A DNA stretch of 64,000 bases. Origin: Eutreptiella sp. 'Long Island Sound 2002' (Eukaryota; Euglenozoa; Euglenophyceae; Eutreptiales; Eutreptiaceae). The notes under the pieces are model-generated. The model worked only from the letters and a program-made list of their open reading frames with translations. It was not told the origin of the DNA and did no database searches. The position numbers and the translations under genes are program-made. Shown piece after piece: positions 36,777 to 47,119 of this stretch. The stretch lies in assembly GCA_964036045.1 (NCBI GenBank), contig OZ038378.1, forward strand, positions 23,611,935-23,675,934. Direction: 5' to 3'. Position 1 is the first letter of the stretch; the number at the start of each line of letters is the position of its first letter.

Positions 36777-39700
36777 CTAGACTTGGCTTCCCGCAGCCCC
36801 TTCCGGCTGCGATCCGCCAGGACTTTGTCCTCCACTTTGCTGGGCTTTGAGCTCCGCCAACGTCCTCAACATGTCCTCAGCAACTTCCTCGATCGACCTC
36901 ACTCGTCGGTCTTGGCCAGGTCCACCACCATAGCCTCTTCCTCCGCCTTTTCCTTGGCCTTTGCCTTGGCCTTTTCCCCCGTCTCCGCCCTTCGCCTTCC
37001 ACTCGGAAATCCGCTGCTCCTTGGGCTTCTTCTCGGGGTGAGCGGCGAAGTAGGCCTTCTTGTCCGCCTCATACACCTTGCACTGACGGTGGTCGTGTGC
37101 ATGGTTGTGTCCCTTGCCATAACAGACCCAACACCCATCGTGCTGAGACCTGTACTCTCGGAACGAGAGCGGTGGGTTCCCGATCCTCCTTGGTCCTTCT
37201 CTGTTCTTCCTGGGTCCCACCTGGCTCCATCTGGACCGATCCTGCCCATGGTTCTTCACGTTGTGCGCCACGAACGCGAAGAAATGGGCCTCCTCGTGAT
37301 CCTCCCGGGACCAGTGGTCTTGGCCACTTCCACTTCCATCCTCCGCGGAGTTGGCCGTGTCCTCCTGGATCTCCCGATGATGGCGGTCGTCTCGGTGTCC
37401 TCGTTGTCCATGACCATGCCGATCCTGCACGTGGGCCTCGTTCTTCGCATTGAGCTTCAACTCCACCGTGATGTACTTCACGATCTCGTCCAGGCTCATG
37501 CGAGCGAAGATGACTTGCATCTTCAGCGGCTCCCCGCGCCTCCGCTCCACGTTGTTGAGGCGCAGCAACCTTTGCCCCATGGAGTCCCCGAATACCTCCA
37601 CGTACACGGCGTTCTTCAGGCCCAACATCCGGTCGGGTTCGCCCAGGTTCCTCCTGAAGAACTCCATGATACCCGCATGGGTATCCTCCGCCGCCATAAT
37701 CCTCACCGCCACCCGTCGCTTGGCGCGCTTCTTCTCCTCGTCCTCCACTCTCCTCTTCCAGCTGCCGGGGAGGATGTCCTTCAGCAAGTGGCCGATCTCA
37801 CTGGCCTCGTTCCAGTCTTCCACCAACTTGAGGCATCTGCGGTACTTCCGCAGATACCGGTTCCACTCCCGGACCCGCAACTCACCGCGGTCCAGCGGCA
37901 GTGGAATGGACCACAGGTCCTCCAGCTTCTGGTTAGGAGCGTCCACCCGCTCCTCATCCTCCAGCCACTGGAGGCAGGCCTGCTCCGTGCGGATCAATCC
38001 TTCCCGGATCTGATCCCGCAGCTCCTCCTTGAGGTCCTGCGCCAGCTGGTGTGGGAATGTCCGGCATACCCACTTGTCCCGCGGCGCTCCCCGCATCTCG
38101 CCGACGACCTCCTCGGCGAAGTCCTCCCAGTCCAGGATGAAGTCATCCAGGTTGGACGGGTTCCCGTCGTAATAGGGGATTTTGATTCCCCTGAGGTCGT
38201 CGATCCTGATGGCGTCTCCGACGTCTCCAGCCACCACTCCACCGAGACGGATACCACCTGTGGCCGGGGGGTTTGAGTACACTCCCCGTACCTCCCTCTC
38301 CTCCATGGAGTGCGGTCCAGTTGGGCCTGAACCCATGGGGTTTGGAATGCGGGAAGGACTTCTTCCATCGGCCGTCCATATCCCCGTATTGGGGTCCTTC
38401 GCCCACAGATTTCCGCTTGGATGCCCTCGACCATGTCCGTCGGCCCTTCCCATGGTTTGCCCCTGCGTGGTCTGGTTCTGGATCTCCTCTTCCGCATAAA
38501 CTGCATAGGTAGTCGTGGATGGCGGTAGATCCTGGGCGGCGTGGGACATCTGCACTGTCAGGCTCCTCGGGTCCGTGGCTACGTGCCCTTCCCGCATGGA
38601 CCCAGCCGGTGCCGTGTGTTCCCCGAACATTGTTGACTCGCTGAACAGGGGAACATACGGCAGCGCACCCGGGTCAACACGCGGAGGCGCGTATGGTGCC
38701 TCTGCAGGGCCGCCCATGGGTTTCTGCATGGCGCTCCTGAGGGTCTTAACCCGCTCCACCAGCTCTACCGCGGCGGGCTTTGCCGGGAGCTCCGGACCCG
38801 AGGCGAGGGGCTGTCGCTCCTCTAACCTTCTCAGGCGTCCCGACATGTCCTCCACTAAGTGGAGAAGGCTGTCCACCACTTGCTGCTGCTTCTGCAGGGC
38901 CAGCTCCAGATTCTCCCGGTACCGGGCCTGATCCGCTCGCAGCTCCTCCATGTGGTTCTCCGCGGCCGACTGGTCGTCCAGGATCCCCGCGACGTCCTCC
39001 TCTAGAGCATCCTTGGCATTGTCCAGGCGGTCAAGATGATTCACGATGGCGTCCATCCCCATCTTCGGGTACTTGCCCATGAGGAAGGACACGTGCTCGC
39101 AGTGGCACGCAGCGTGCTTTCCGCCGGATTCCGCACATCCCGCGGTTCCCGGCACCTCAGAGTCATCGCCCATGGGCGTATCGCCGATGGCGTCCGTCTC
39201 TGGTCCCGTGTGCCGGGGCACAGGTGCCGTCCGGGCCCTGACTGGCCTCTCCAAGCCCTCGGCGTCGTGCTGCAGGGCGGGCTCGGGGGCCGTATGCGCC
39301 CTGGCGATCGGCGCGGACATCTCCGGCTCCAAAGGTGGCTCGTGGGCTGTCCGATAGCCCTCGGAGTGCCCCTCGGATTCCCACAGCCTGACTGGGCTGG
39401 GGTCCGTGTCCATAGCCCCGGCGTCCCTTGCCGCGGACTTGGGTGACCCGCGCTTCCGGTAGCGCCGGGCCCATCCTCCACTGCTGCCTGAATGGCAAGC
39501 CTCATCAGAGTCCTCCGCGGCGGAGCGGAGGTTGCATGCCTTTCGGCAGCGACGCTCACACATGGAGACCAGGTCCTCCATGTCACGTCCTCCTCTTCCC
39601 GAGTGTCGTTCTTCTCTTCGGGCTTCAAATTCCGGAGTTCGCCATGCCCTTGAACGTCTCGGTCCTTCTATGGCTCTAATCTCCGGCGTGGTCTCCACCG

Positions 39701-39887
39701 AGTCCACAATACGCACCCGGGGCGTACTTGGGCAGGGCTCATAAGGGCCCAAATCCCCGGGTCGGCCGTTGGTAGGGGCAGCAGGTAAGCCTCTGCTACC
39801 ATAAAGAAGGTCCCTACCAGGACCGGCCCCCGCTGTGCCCCTTCCGCCTGTAATCCCCGCTGACTTGCTCCGGATCAATGCTTGCAT
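36777..39887 (-). CDS. gag: element A Gag polyprotein (1036 aa as opened)
   Basis: The ATG at 39887 lies 86 bp inside the 5' LTR and the frame runs through the primer site. The next good Met is residue 103 (39581). The protein is charged: a predicted helical region near the middle, the gag core with LDDFILDWEDFAEEV, and a zinc-knuckle-like Cys/His cluster at about 919-936 (CWVCYGKGH then HRQC, spacing looser than CX2CX4HX4C). A Gly/Lys-rich tail follows. It ends in TAG and the protease follows in the same frame. A 592-codon antisense frame over it is a shadow. Confidence 0.85.
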   Translation of the reverse strand: MQALIRSKSAGITGGRGTAGAGPGRDLLYGSRGLPAAPTNGRPGDLGPYEPCPSTPRVRIVDSVETTPEIRAIEGPRRSRAWRTPEFEARREERHSGRGGRDMEDLVSMCERRCRKACNLRSAAEDSDEACHSGSSGGWARRYRKRGSPKSAARDAGAMDTDPSPVRLWESEGHSEGYRTAHEPPLEPEMSAPIARAHTAPEPALQHDAEGLERPVRARTAPVPRHTGPETDAIGDTPMGDDSEVPGTAGCAESGGKHAACHCEHVSFLMGKYPKMGMDAIVNHLDRLDNAKDALEEDVAGILDDQSAAENHMEELRADQARYRENLELALQKQQQVVDSLLHLVEDMSGRLRRLEERQPLASGPELPAKPAAVELVERVKTLRSAMQKPMGGPAEAPYAPPRVDPGALPYVPLFSESTMFGEHTAPAGSMREGHVATDPRSLTVQMSHAAQDLPPSTTTYAVYAEEEIQNQTTQGQTMGRADGHGRGHPSGNLWAKDPNTGIWTADGRSPSRIPNPMGSGPTGPHSMEEREVRGVYSNPPATGGIRLGGVVAGDVGDAIRIDDLRGIKIPYYDGNPSNLDDFILDWEDFAEEVVGEMRGAPRDKWVCRTFPHQLAQDLKEELRDQIREGLIRTEQACLQWLEDEERVDAPNQKLEDLWSIPLPLDRGELRVREWNRYLRKYRRCLKLVEDWNEASEIGHLLKDILPGSWKRRVEDEEKKRAKRRVAVRIMAAEDTHAGIMEFFRRNLGEPDRMLGLKNAVYVEVFGDSMGQRLLRLNNVERRRGEPLKMQVIFARMSLDEIVKYITVELKLNAKNEAHVQDRHGHGQRGHRDDRHHREIQEDTANSAEDGSGSGQDHWSREDHEEAHFFAFVAHNVKNHGQDRSRWSQVGPRKNREGPRRIGNPPLSFREYRSQHDGCWVCYGKGHNHAHDHRQCKVYEADKKAYFAAHPEKKPKEQRISEWKAKGGDGGKGQGKGQGKGGGRGYGGGPGQDRRVRSIEEVAEDMLRTLAELKAQQSGGQSPGGSQPEGAAGSQV
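39784..39801 (-). other. element A primer binding site (initiator Met tRNA-like)
   Basis: On the coding strand TGGTAGCAGAGGCTTACC directly abuts the 5' LTR end. The first 12 bases are complementary to the ...CCTCTGCTACCA end of eukaryotic initiator Met tRNA. Confidence 0.85.
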
Positions 39888-42164
39888 TTATCAAAATCCA
39901 GGGTCCAAAAACAAAAATATAGAAAATAGAAAATACAATCCTCCTTCAACCCTGAATGGCAACCAGATCCCACAAGTATAGCAATAACCCAATTCACAAT
40001 CCAAATCAGGCTGCGGGCTTTCGTTCAGCACACCGGTATTCCCACGGTGGCGGGCATGTACAAGAATTGCACCAAGGAAGAAAGCCCTGAAATTGGCATA
40101 TGAACACATATGAAGCAAAGTTGGGGAGAGATGGAAACTTACACAATCACAGCCATAGACCCATCATTCCCTGGACTCAAGACCTTCCCTTGACTCACCA
40201 ACATGATGCCCTGAACCCAGTCCAATAAGATGGCTAAATGCCATATGTCAAAAGTCAATACACAAACCCCAAAAATGTGTTCACTCCCAAGCCTCTAAAT
40301 CCTAGCCCAATAGGGGAGGTGGCGTGTCATGGCCTAGAGTGGCACTCAGGACCATGCCCTACCCTGACATAACCTTGGTTGGACTTGGAGTCGAATGGGC
40401 TTAGAGAAATGACCTATGAGTTTGAACTCATAACATGCCAAAAAACTGCCAATTCACATCATATTGGCCATATATCACATATATGCTCAAAATTAAGGTT
40501 ACCACTTATCCGAAGGCTCAAAGCATGCATGGAATCGAAGTCTAGTATTCATGGAGGATAGAGATCAAAGGCCAATGCCCATGTACATCCCCATTGTACC
40601 CTCGAAACCCTTTCGGATATGGGCGCCACGCACTGCCCAAGTCCGCCCATGATCATGAGACCAATTCTTGAAATCCTTCGTGCGCCAAGCCAAATGGAGT
40701 TCATGATCCGGCATATGGTGGTGTTCAACTCCAAAGCATATGCCAACATATGAACAACATACCATGGTTCGCCTCTCCATAGGCTTCTTGCTGTTAGCTG
40801 ACCAGGTGAGTACACAAAACGCAAAAATGAGCAAAAATTGAGGTCAAAAACATGAAAATATGACCAAATACAAAGTTGTCATGATAGTATATCTCTATGC
40901 TCACCCATGATATCCGCTCATGATTCAATACACAAATGATTGGAACCATTTGTGAACAATTCCCCCACTTGGATCCCCAATTGTGCGCATGGAGATACCT
41001 TCGCCACTCATATCTACATGCCCCATGAAAATGGGAGTGCACCCATGGATCTCTTTGTCAAACACACCATGAGCAATACATACGCGGTAGACTTGGTCTA
41101 GCGCTTTGAATTCCACAATTGGGACATGGGCAAAGCCCTTGTCACGTATGGCTCCCCATCTCTTCGGCCACACGAAGATATATAACATTGGCGTGATCAT
41201 ATCAAACATATACCATGCATATAACAAATACCCTCAAAATGTGGCTCCCACCATGATATGCCATGTCCCTCCATTGACATAACTTCACGTTAAAAATACG
41301 TAGGAACCCAAGGAAAGTTGCTATGCAACCCCAACACCCATGCGGCACACTCGAAAGTCGCATTAAAATATTCGGTTGCACGGTCCAAGAGTTATATATC
41401 ACTTTATACCTTCTTGACCCTTTTCCCTTGCTACACCGGGCATGTGTGCGCACCAAAGGCGTTTGATGCTTCCTAAATTAAGTTGAGACCAAGGCAGTTC
41501 CAACCCTACCTTCCTTATTCTCATTCCTCACACTCGCGCGTAGATATGGCTCTTCAAAGTGATCCCACGATTCGATTTTGTTTCCCTTATATCTCCAAGT
41601 CAAATGGGTGGCAAGTATAAGGGAAACCTGATTCGGGCATAGGGGAAGGAGTATGACCACTCGAAGAAGTCCAAATCAAGTGCGGCGATGTCGAAGTCGA
41701 AAATCCGATTTCGACATCACGAAAAATTCCGATTAAATTTTCGAGTGCTTATTTATAAAATTGCGGAAGCAACGAACCCTTTACAGATGAAATCTGACCC
41801 TTCAGAAACGTTTCCGCCAAAATATCTGGAAATAACAGTTAACCGATCGGTTAACGCAAAATCGCGAGCCAACTGACAGTCGCCGATACATTGACTATCA
41901 GAACGAAAGGCTGAAAAATTACGGAAACATTATGATAATAAAACCCTGTTGATTCCTGATATTCTGCTATATAAATCTCCGCTGGCGGTGCCTCGGTTCT
42001 GAATATGGCCGCTCATAGCCGGAATGGCCAAACCTATCACACTATCACATCGGGTTAGTTCAGGTGGATGGGAGAGTATGATATCAGCCAATGGCGGCTT
42101 GCCGGCACATAGATACACACCCCAAGTGACCCCAAGATGGCCACGGGGGTCCGAACCGGCTTCA
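39802..42164 (-). repeat. element A 5' LTR
   Basis: The right copy; upstream in element orientation. It ends next to the primer site and is flanked outside by GTTC. It contains a TATA-like box about 190 bp from its start. Confidence 0.93.
41967..41976 (-). promoter_or_regulatory. TATA-like box in element A 5' LTR
   Basis: ATTTATATAG on the coding strand, about 190 bp into the LTR. The same box is in the 3' LTR near 31118-31127. It is the best candidate for the element's RNA polymerase II promoter, which would make U3 about 220 bp and R-U5 unusually long. Confidence 0.5.
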
Positions 42165-42299
42165 GTTCATGGCCACATACAAAGCACGCTTGCACGGCTC
42201 TCCAAAGGTCACTTTGTTTACACCACGGTCTCTTGCTGCCGCACGCTCAGTCTTCTATTGAGACACGCTCTGAGCGCCAGCTTGCTCCAACGGGGACAT
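42165..42299 (-). pseudogene. pogo-like transposase pseudogene, 5' part split off by element A
   Basis: The ATG at 42297-42299 opens MSPLEQAGAQSVSQ, then an in-frame TAG (codon 15), then KTERAAARDRGVNKVTFGEP up to the element A junction at GTTC. Omitting element A and one GTTC, the frame continues into 28948 and below (ARRLELV) towards the HTH segment. Confidence 0.5.
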
Positions 42300-45200
42300 T
42301 TTTTTTGGCAAATTTACTGGGCAGGAGGGAGGTCGTGAGGTTGCGGTTGCTTTGGTAGTGCCCTTGATGAAATCATAGTCTGGACATACTGGTTGCAATG
42401 CAGAGGGTTGTAGGTACGCAAAGACTATATGCCTCTGCTACCACAACGATTGTTATGCTTTGAATGATTTTTTTTGTGTTGAGTTGCGCCTGCTTGTATC
42501 GTGCCAATTGCCTGCTCCTCTAGTTTTTGTATTTTGGAAACCAAGGTAGAGACCCAATCCATAGTCCAAGTAGGGCAGAATTGACGATCGAAAACATCAA
42601 ACATGATTGGCCGGAGTCAAAGAGAAATATATCTACAACGTATCCGGAACAATGCATCAAAGGGCGCCTACTGATTAGAAAAGATGGTTAGAAACCAAAC
42701 TAATCAAGATAGAAAATTGCCCTTATAGGCATTCTCTCTACGGCACGGTCACTCTGCGATGTGAACTCTTTGTCTTTAGTCACTTAGGTGCTGAGGCGGC
42801 GTAGCCTGTGGCGCTGAGGTCACTGCTATGTCACCAGAGATCCTTTTGCTTAGCGAGGCTGACGATAAATGCAGCGCATGACCTGCGAAAAGAGGTACCA
42901 GAGCCCCCAAGGGTGCAAACAAATAGGATGACTAAGCATGCATGAAAAAATATATGCAAATGCATAAGCTGCGTACGAGAGAAGTGCCTCAGTCAACTTA
43001 GGATCCCGTGATTAAATCAAAATGGTTGGGGGCTAAGGTGTCCTTACAACATCCATTGATTAGTGTTAGGTTTTATAGGTCAAAACGCATTATCCTCATT
43101 TCGGTGAGGCCAATACCAAGATAGCAATGTGCTACGCCTCAAGGCCTCTTATATACAACTAAAGCTATCCCTGAATCCTTTGAAATACAATTTTTCTTAC
43201 ACGCACCTTGCTCTTGTGGCCACCACTATCGCATTTTAAGGGCGAAAGGGAATTTTTCTTGGCCTCTCCATGGGCATTTTGCATCTTTTGAAGTTATCTA
43301 TAAGCTGCGTGACAGTGAACATGGGCGCTGCAGCCCTGCAAGCGCTCCAATATACATTGTCTCACAGCCCTCCTTGCGCTTTCAACCGTGTTCGCCGCTA
43401 CTGTGAGTTGGCAGGGGTTGAAAGGGCATGCTTGGTCATATGCTCATGCATCCCTGCCTTCAACAGGCACTACGCAAAACGGGGCGTTTTTCGGGGTCAT
43501 GTGTCGCTGCCTCGGTTAATCCCCAACCTGCAGGACGGATATGACCTGTTGGTTTAAGCGCGTCTCCGGCAGATCTTTATTGCTCCATAATTTCCGGCCT
43601 TTGGTTTTGAACGGTCTCCACAAGGCTGTAGGCTCTGCCCCAACACGGCCTTTCGCTCTGAGGCGGTTAAGCGAGATCTCCACGGAAAGGATGCAGAGGG
43701 TGATTGACGATTCTGACAAATCTGTCTAAAAATGAGCTATAAATTTTCGGACAAGACGGAATTCCTGAGAATTCCATTGTGCATTGCATGCACATTTTTC
43801 GGTAATTTATGATCATGTGAACACTTTTTAAAATGAAAAATTTCAGATACCAAAACCGGTCGCCCGTAGGTGCCGTCCTTACTAACTCCGCAGTTTGCAC
43901 AAAGAGGTAAGAATTTAGGCCAATACGTTACGTCTTTAGTCGTATGTTATAAACCAAGAAAAAAACTAGGATTTATCGTTCCGTCATCCACATTAACAAA
44001 AATTGTTCACTGAAGAAAAAAACAAAACAGGTTCATGTCTATCACCATGTAACATGTACACATTGCCCTTCGTCCGTTGGCCCTAAGCCCTTTCGCTTTA
44101 GTCAGGTTTGCAATCACATTAGAGGGTAAACCGGCGCACATACAGGTGATTAGTGCACACACGTCTTCACTTGAGAAATGAAACGGTCAAAGGTGCACAA
44201 GTCCTCAGCAAAATTGCCAACACAAAACCCGACACACAAAAGGTTGTCTACAATGTGGCCCAGCACAACAAATAACCGAACACGACCGGTCAAAGATAGG
44301 CCGGCCACAGTACCAGAAGCCAAAACCCAAAAGGCCGTTTCCAAGACAGCTACACAAACAACATCCGGCTGCACAAGCACCGTGTGCAACGCAAATGAAA
44401 CAGCTGCAAACAAGCCGGCCATGAGGCGACTACACAACTGAGCACCAACACAAGTGCTGCAGAAACAACGACTGGACCATAAAAACACCACACGCAAGCC
44501 GACCAACATCAAACCATCCATGCATGCAGGGGTTGAAACGGTATCAACGTCCAGCAGGTGGGCGACACCATGGTGCGCCACGCCCGCTGACGACCATACC
44601 CATAAACACAACACAACACCGCAACGGTACTAATACGCAACCGACCAGCCGACATCAACGAACTACACCGAAGCCCCCAGCCCCCCGGGAGAGCGCCACC
44701 TCCATCAACTTTGGGGGTGTTAGCACGCGACACGGTATGCCAATCCCGTAGCACGTGCTTTTTCAAGTCATCTCAAGCCTACTGAAAACCAACCCAGGTG
44801 GGGATGAGCAAGGCAAGTTCCAGCCCCTGGACCCAAGAACCCAGAGGTTGCTGTGGAGGTGCGATGGGACCCTACCGGACGTGTCATCCGCCCGAAGGAG
44901 AGAAATGTGAGACTTCGGTCGAACATGGGTTACCTCTTGGGGGGAGCCCGCTGCAGGTTGTTTCTCGCGGCGACTGAGCGCTTCAACCACCTGGGGGAGC
45001 CCCTTCGTCGGGCCACGTGCATGCAATGGGCACATGCCCTGATGGGAGCCTGTGTTAGGATGTCAGTTTAGTTCAGCACATTTTCTGTTAAACGTTTTAC
45101 AGAAAAACATTAATTTTCACGCTTGGGAGCCAGAAGCACAGTGCCAGCTTCTGGCGCGTGCGCGTGCATTGTCGTGTAGAGTGTAGGATTTGAGGGATCA

Positions 45201-45721
45201 AAGAATGCAAATGTTACCGATATTTTATTATAAATTTTGCGCTTGTGTGAATTGTCCGTTTTGTTGTACATTAATGAGAGTGTATGTTTGGTGATTGCAC
45301 AGGACACCAAGATTATGTCGATTATTGTTTGTTCCTCTGTTCTGTTGTCCTGTGCAATGCCAAAAGGGGATGAATCAAGGTAGAATACGAAAAACCGCTT
45401 CGGTGTGGATCAAGAATAGACGCCGGAAATGGGAACAACAATAACAATCTCGGTGCCGATTGGATTCCGAGGCCGGAGCGACGACTTAGAACTGAGGTGT
45501 GTTTGCAGCGCCGCCTCCCAGTACACAGAGACCTGCGGCGCCGACAGACAATACAAGGGAAACTCCAAGAGTTCACGGTAAGGGAGCCTGACGGACGGCG
45601 CACCCCAGCACGCGCCGCGAAGCAGGATGAGCACCGCCGGAGGGAAGGCAAGCCCACACAAGGCGCCGAGCAGCAGGACGCCGAACAAGGAGCGCCACAT
45701 CAAGGGCTCTCCAAAATCCGT
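42300..45721. other. 3.4-kb stretch with no supported gene
   Basis: Mixed composition, mainly AT-richer at 42.5-44.1 kb and CA-rich at 44.2-44.7 kb. The only frame with even composition is at 44853-45071 (+; 72 codons, with GRVIRPKERNVRLRSNMGYL), which has no recognised family and may be a chance frame or an exon fragment. No repeat boundary or RNA gene was identified. Confidence 0.4.
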
Positions 45722-46016
45722 CGCGCGAAGGAGCAGGCAGCGCCAGCGACGGCGCAGAGCAACGGAGAAGAACACAGCGTCGCGTGAAGGAGCACGCACC
45801 GCCAGCCTCGGCGCACAGCAACGCAAAAGAAGACAGCGTCGCGTGAAGGAGCAGGCAGCGCCGGCGTCATCGCAGAGCAACGCAAAAGAAGACAGCGTCG
45901 TGTGCAGGAGCAGGCAGCGCCGGCGTCATCGCAGAGCAACGCAAAAGAAGACAGCGTCGCGTAAAGGAGCACGCAGCGCCAGCGTCGGCGCAGAGGAATG
46001 CAGGAGAAGGCAGCGC
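45722..46016 (+). repeat. 59-bp tandem repeat, five units
   Basis: The unit start CGCG(T/C)GAAGGAGCA falls at 45722, 45781, 45840, 45899 (variant CGTGTGCAGG) and 45958 (CGCGTAAAGG), exactly 59 bp apart. Because 59 is not a multiple of 3, each unit is read in a different phase, so the long Arg/Ala-rich frames across it are not evidence of a gene. Confidence 0.85.
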
Positions 46017-46175
46017 ACCAGCGCTGCCACGGACGACACAGACGGCGCCGGTGAGGTCCAAAAAACTTTTAAGGTTTCAACCCTGTCCTCTCTCTCCCCA
46101 CTTCCTGTGCAGCCGCCTGCTGTAGCCGCGGAGGGCTGCTGTTGCAGGCATCGCAGGCCTGACGCCTGCTGTGAC

Positions 46176-46671
46176 AGTGCTTACTCTTGGGCACTCGAAA
46201 CTGGCAACGAGTTTAACTTTACTGGTGTGGCCCTGAGAGGCGAGATCTCAATAGAATTTATGAGAATCTACAAATTGAGTTGGAGCCCAAGAGGACGGAG
46301 GCTCCCAAAGGCCCCGTTTTTGTCTTTGGTGGTGCACTGATGTGCACCTTTGCTTTGCTTTTTAGATTTGAGTGAATTTAACAGTGGTTACTCTTGGCCA
46401 CTTTAAACCCGCAATGAGTTACATTCACATTGAAAGTGCTTACTCTTGGGCACTCAAAACTGACAACGAGTTTCTTTTTCCTGAGGTGGCCCTGAACGGC
46501 CTTTAGTGGTTGGGCAGTGCGTTGATGGCACTGCTAGATCCTGAGACTGGAATGGTTGCTCTTGATCACTTTGAAAATGGAATGAGTCTTTGCAAGTGCT
46601 TACTCTTGGGCACTGAAAACTAACAAAGAGTCTTTTCCTCTTGAGTTGTCAGAGGCGCTTACTCTTGGGCG
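46176..46671 (+). repeat. array of six hairpin units with loop TTACTCTTGG
   Basis: The loop TTACTCTTGG occurs at 46181, 46388, 46440, 46600 and 46659, with variant TTGCTCTTGA at 46556. Stems are AGTGC/GCACT in units 1, 3 and 5, and AGTGG/CCACT in unit 2, a compensatory change. Units 4 and 6 are weaker. A GAGT follows each of units 1-5 at nearly constant distance (AACGAGT, AATGAGT, AACGAGT, AATGAGT, AAAGAGT), complementary to ACTC in the loop. The units may be RNA structures or repeated protein sites upstream of the candidate RNA locus. Confidence 0.6.
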
Positions 46672-46672
46672 G

Positions 46673-47119
46673 GGTATAAGAACCAATGACCTCTGAGTAA
46701 GAAGTTTAATGCAGACCCGGCGGTGTGCTGAGGGAGCATACGGGGTTTGCAGGGCAGCAGGCCCTCCCAAAAATGGGTTTCTCCTCCCATTTTTGGGCAA
46801 GAGGCTCGCCAAAATTGGCTGTCCCAGGGAAGAGACAGTGGTCAGCCCACTGTGGGGCCAGAGTGCTGCAGAGGCTGGGATGGTCCCCTGAAACACCCCC
46901 ATTGAGTTCGTCTGGGTGTTGGCCCGGCGCCTTTGGCCGGGCCTGGCTGGCGTGGGGAAGGGGAATGCCCCATAGAAGCACAAAACTGAGATGGTGTCAG
47001 CCCCCACCCACTTAACGGGACCGGAGTGGTGTGTGGAGGCACTGTGCAAATGCACACGAGAAATGCTGAGCGAAAGAAAATGTGGAGCACAACCTTGAGA
47101 TTTTGTATTATTTTTTTTT
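46673..47119 (+). ncRNA. candidate structured non-coding RNA locus
   Basis: GGTATAAG (46673-46680) resembles a TATA box and a run of nine T at 47111-47119 resembles a pol III terminator. Between them are several strong hairpins: CCCAAAAATGGG/CCCATTTTTGGG, 12 bp with 8-nt loop (46766-46797); CTGTC/GACAG (46819-46838); AACACCC/GGGTGTT (46892-46920); GGCCCGGC/GCCGGGCC, 8 bp with 7-nt loop (46921-46943). Predicted transcript start about 46705, length about 410 nt. It is not recognised as SRP, RNase P, snRNA or telomerase RNA by any motif I know. Chance or a mobile-element end remain possible. Confidence 0.35.

Larger units (their letters stand above)
28953..42164 (-). mobile_element. element A: complete Ty3/gypsy chromovirus LTR retrotransposon
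   Basis: 13.2 kb, - orientation. Two LTRs of exactly 2363 bp (28953-31315 and 39802-42164) differ at about 20 positions by eye, roughly 99% identity. The target duplication is GTTC (28949-28952 and 42165-42168). The primer site is adjacent to the right LTR and the polypurine tract adjacent to the left LTR. The internal region encodes Gag, protease, RT, RNase H, integrase and a chromodomain in that order. LTR ends read TGAAG...CTTTA on the coding strand. It is inserted in the pogo-like transposase gene, whose frame is continuous when the element and one GTTC are left out. Confidence 0.93.

Noticed and set aside
36498-38276. 592-codon open frame on the + strand opposite element A Gag
   Set aside because: It is the antisense shadow of the GC-rich Gag frame. 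It has no domain, its Leu/Val/Pro/Arg-rich composition is typical of complement reading, and the - strand explains the region.
46176-46260. Histone mRNA 3' stem-loop or snRNA for the TTACTCTTGG hairpins
   Set aside because: The stem and loop do not match the histone stem-loop, no histone frame is nearby, and no snRNA Sm or pairing motif was recognised.
45410-46340. Arg/Ala-rich frames across the 59-bp repeat
   Set aside because: The period is not a multiple of three, so each unit is read in a different phase; the openness comes from base composition.
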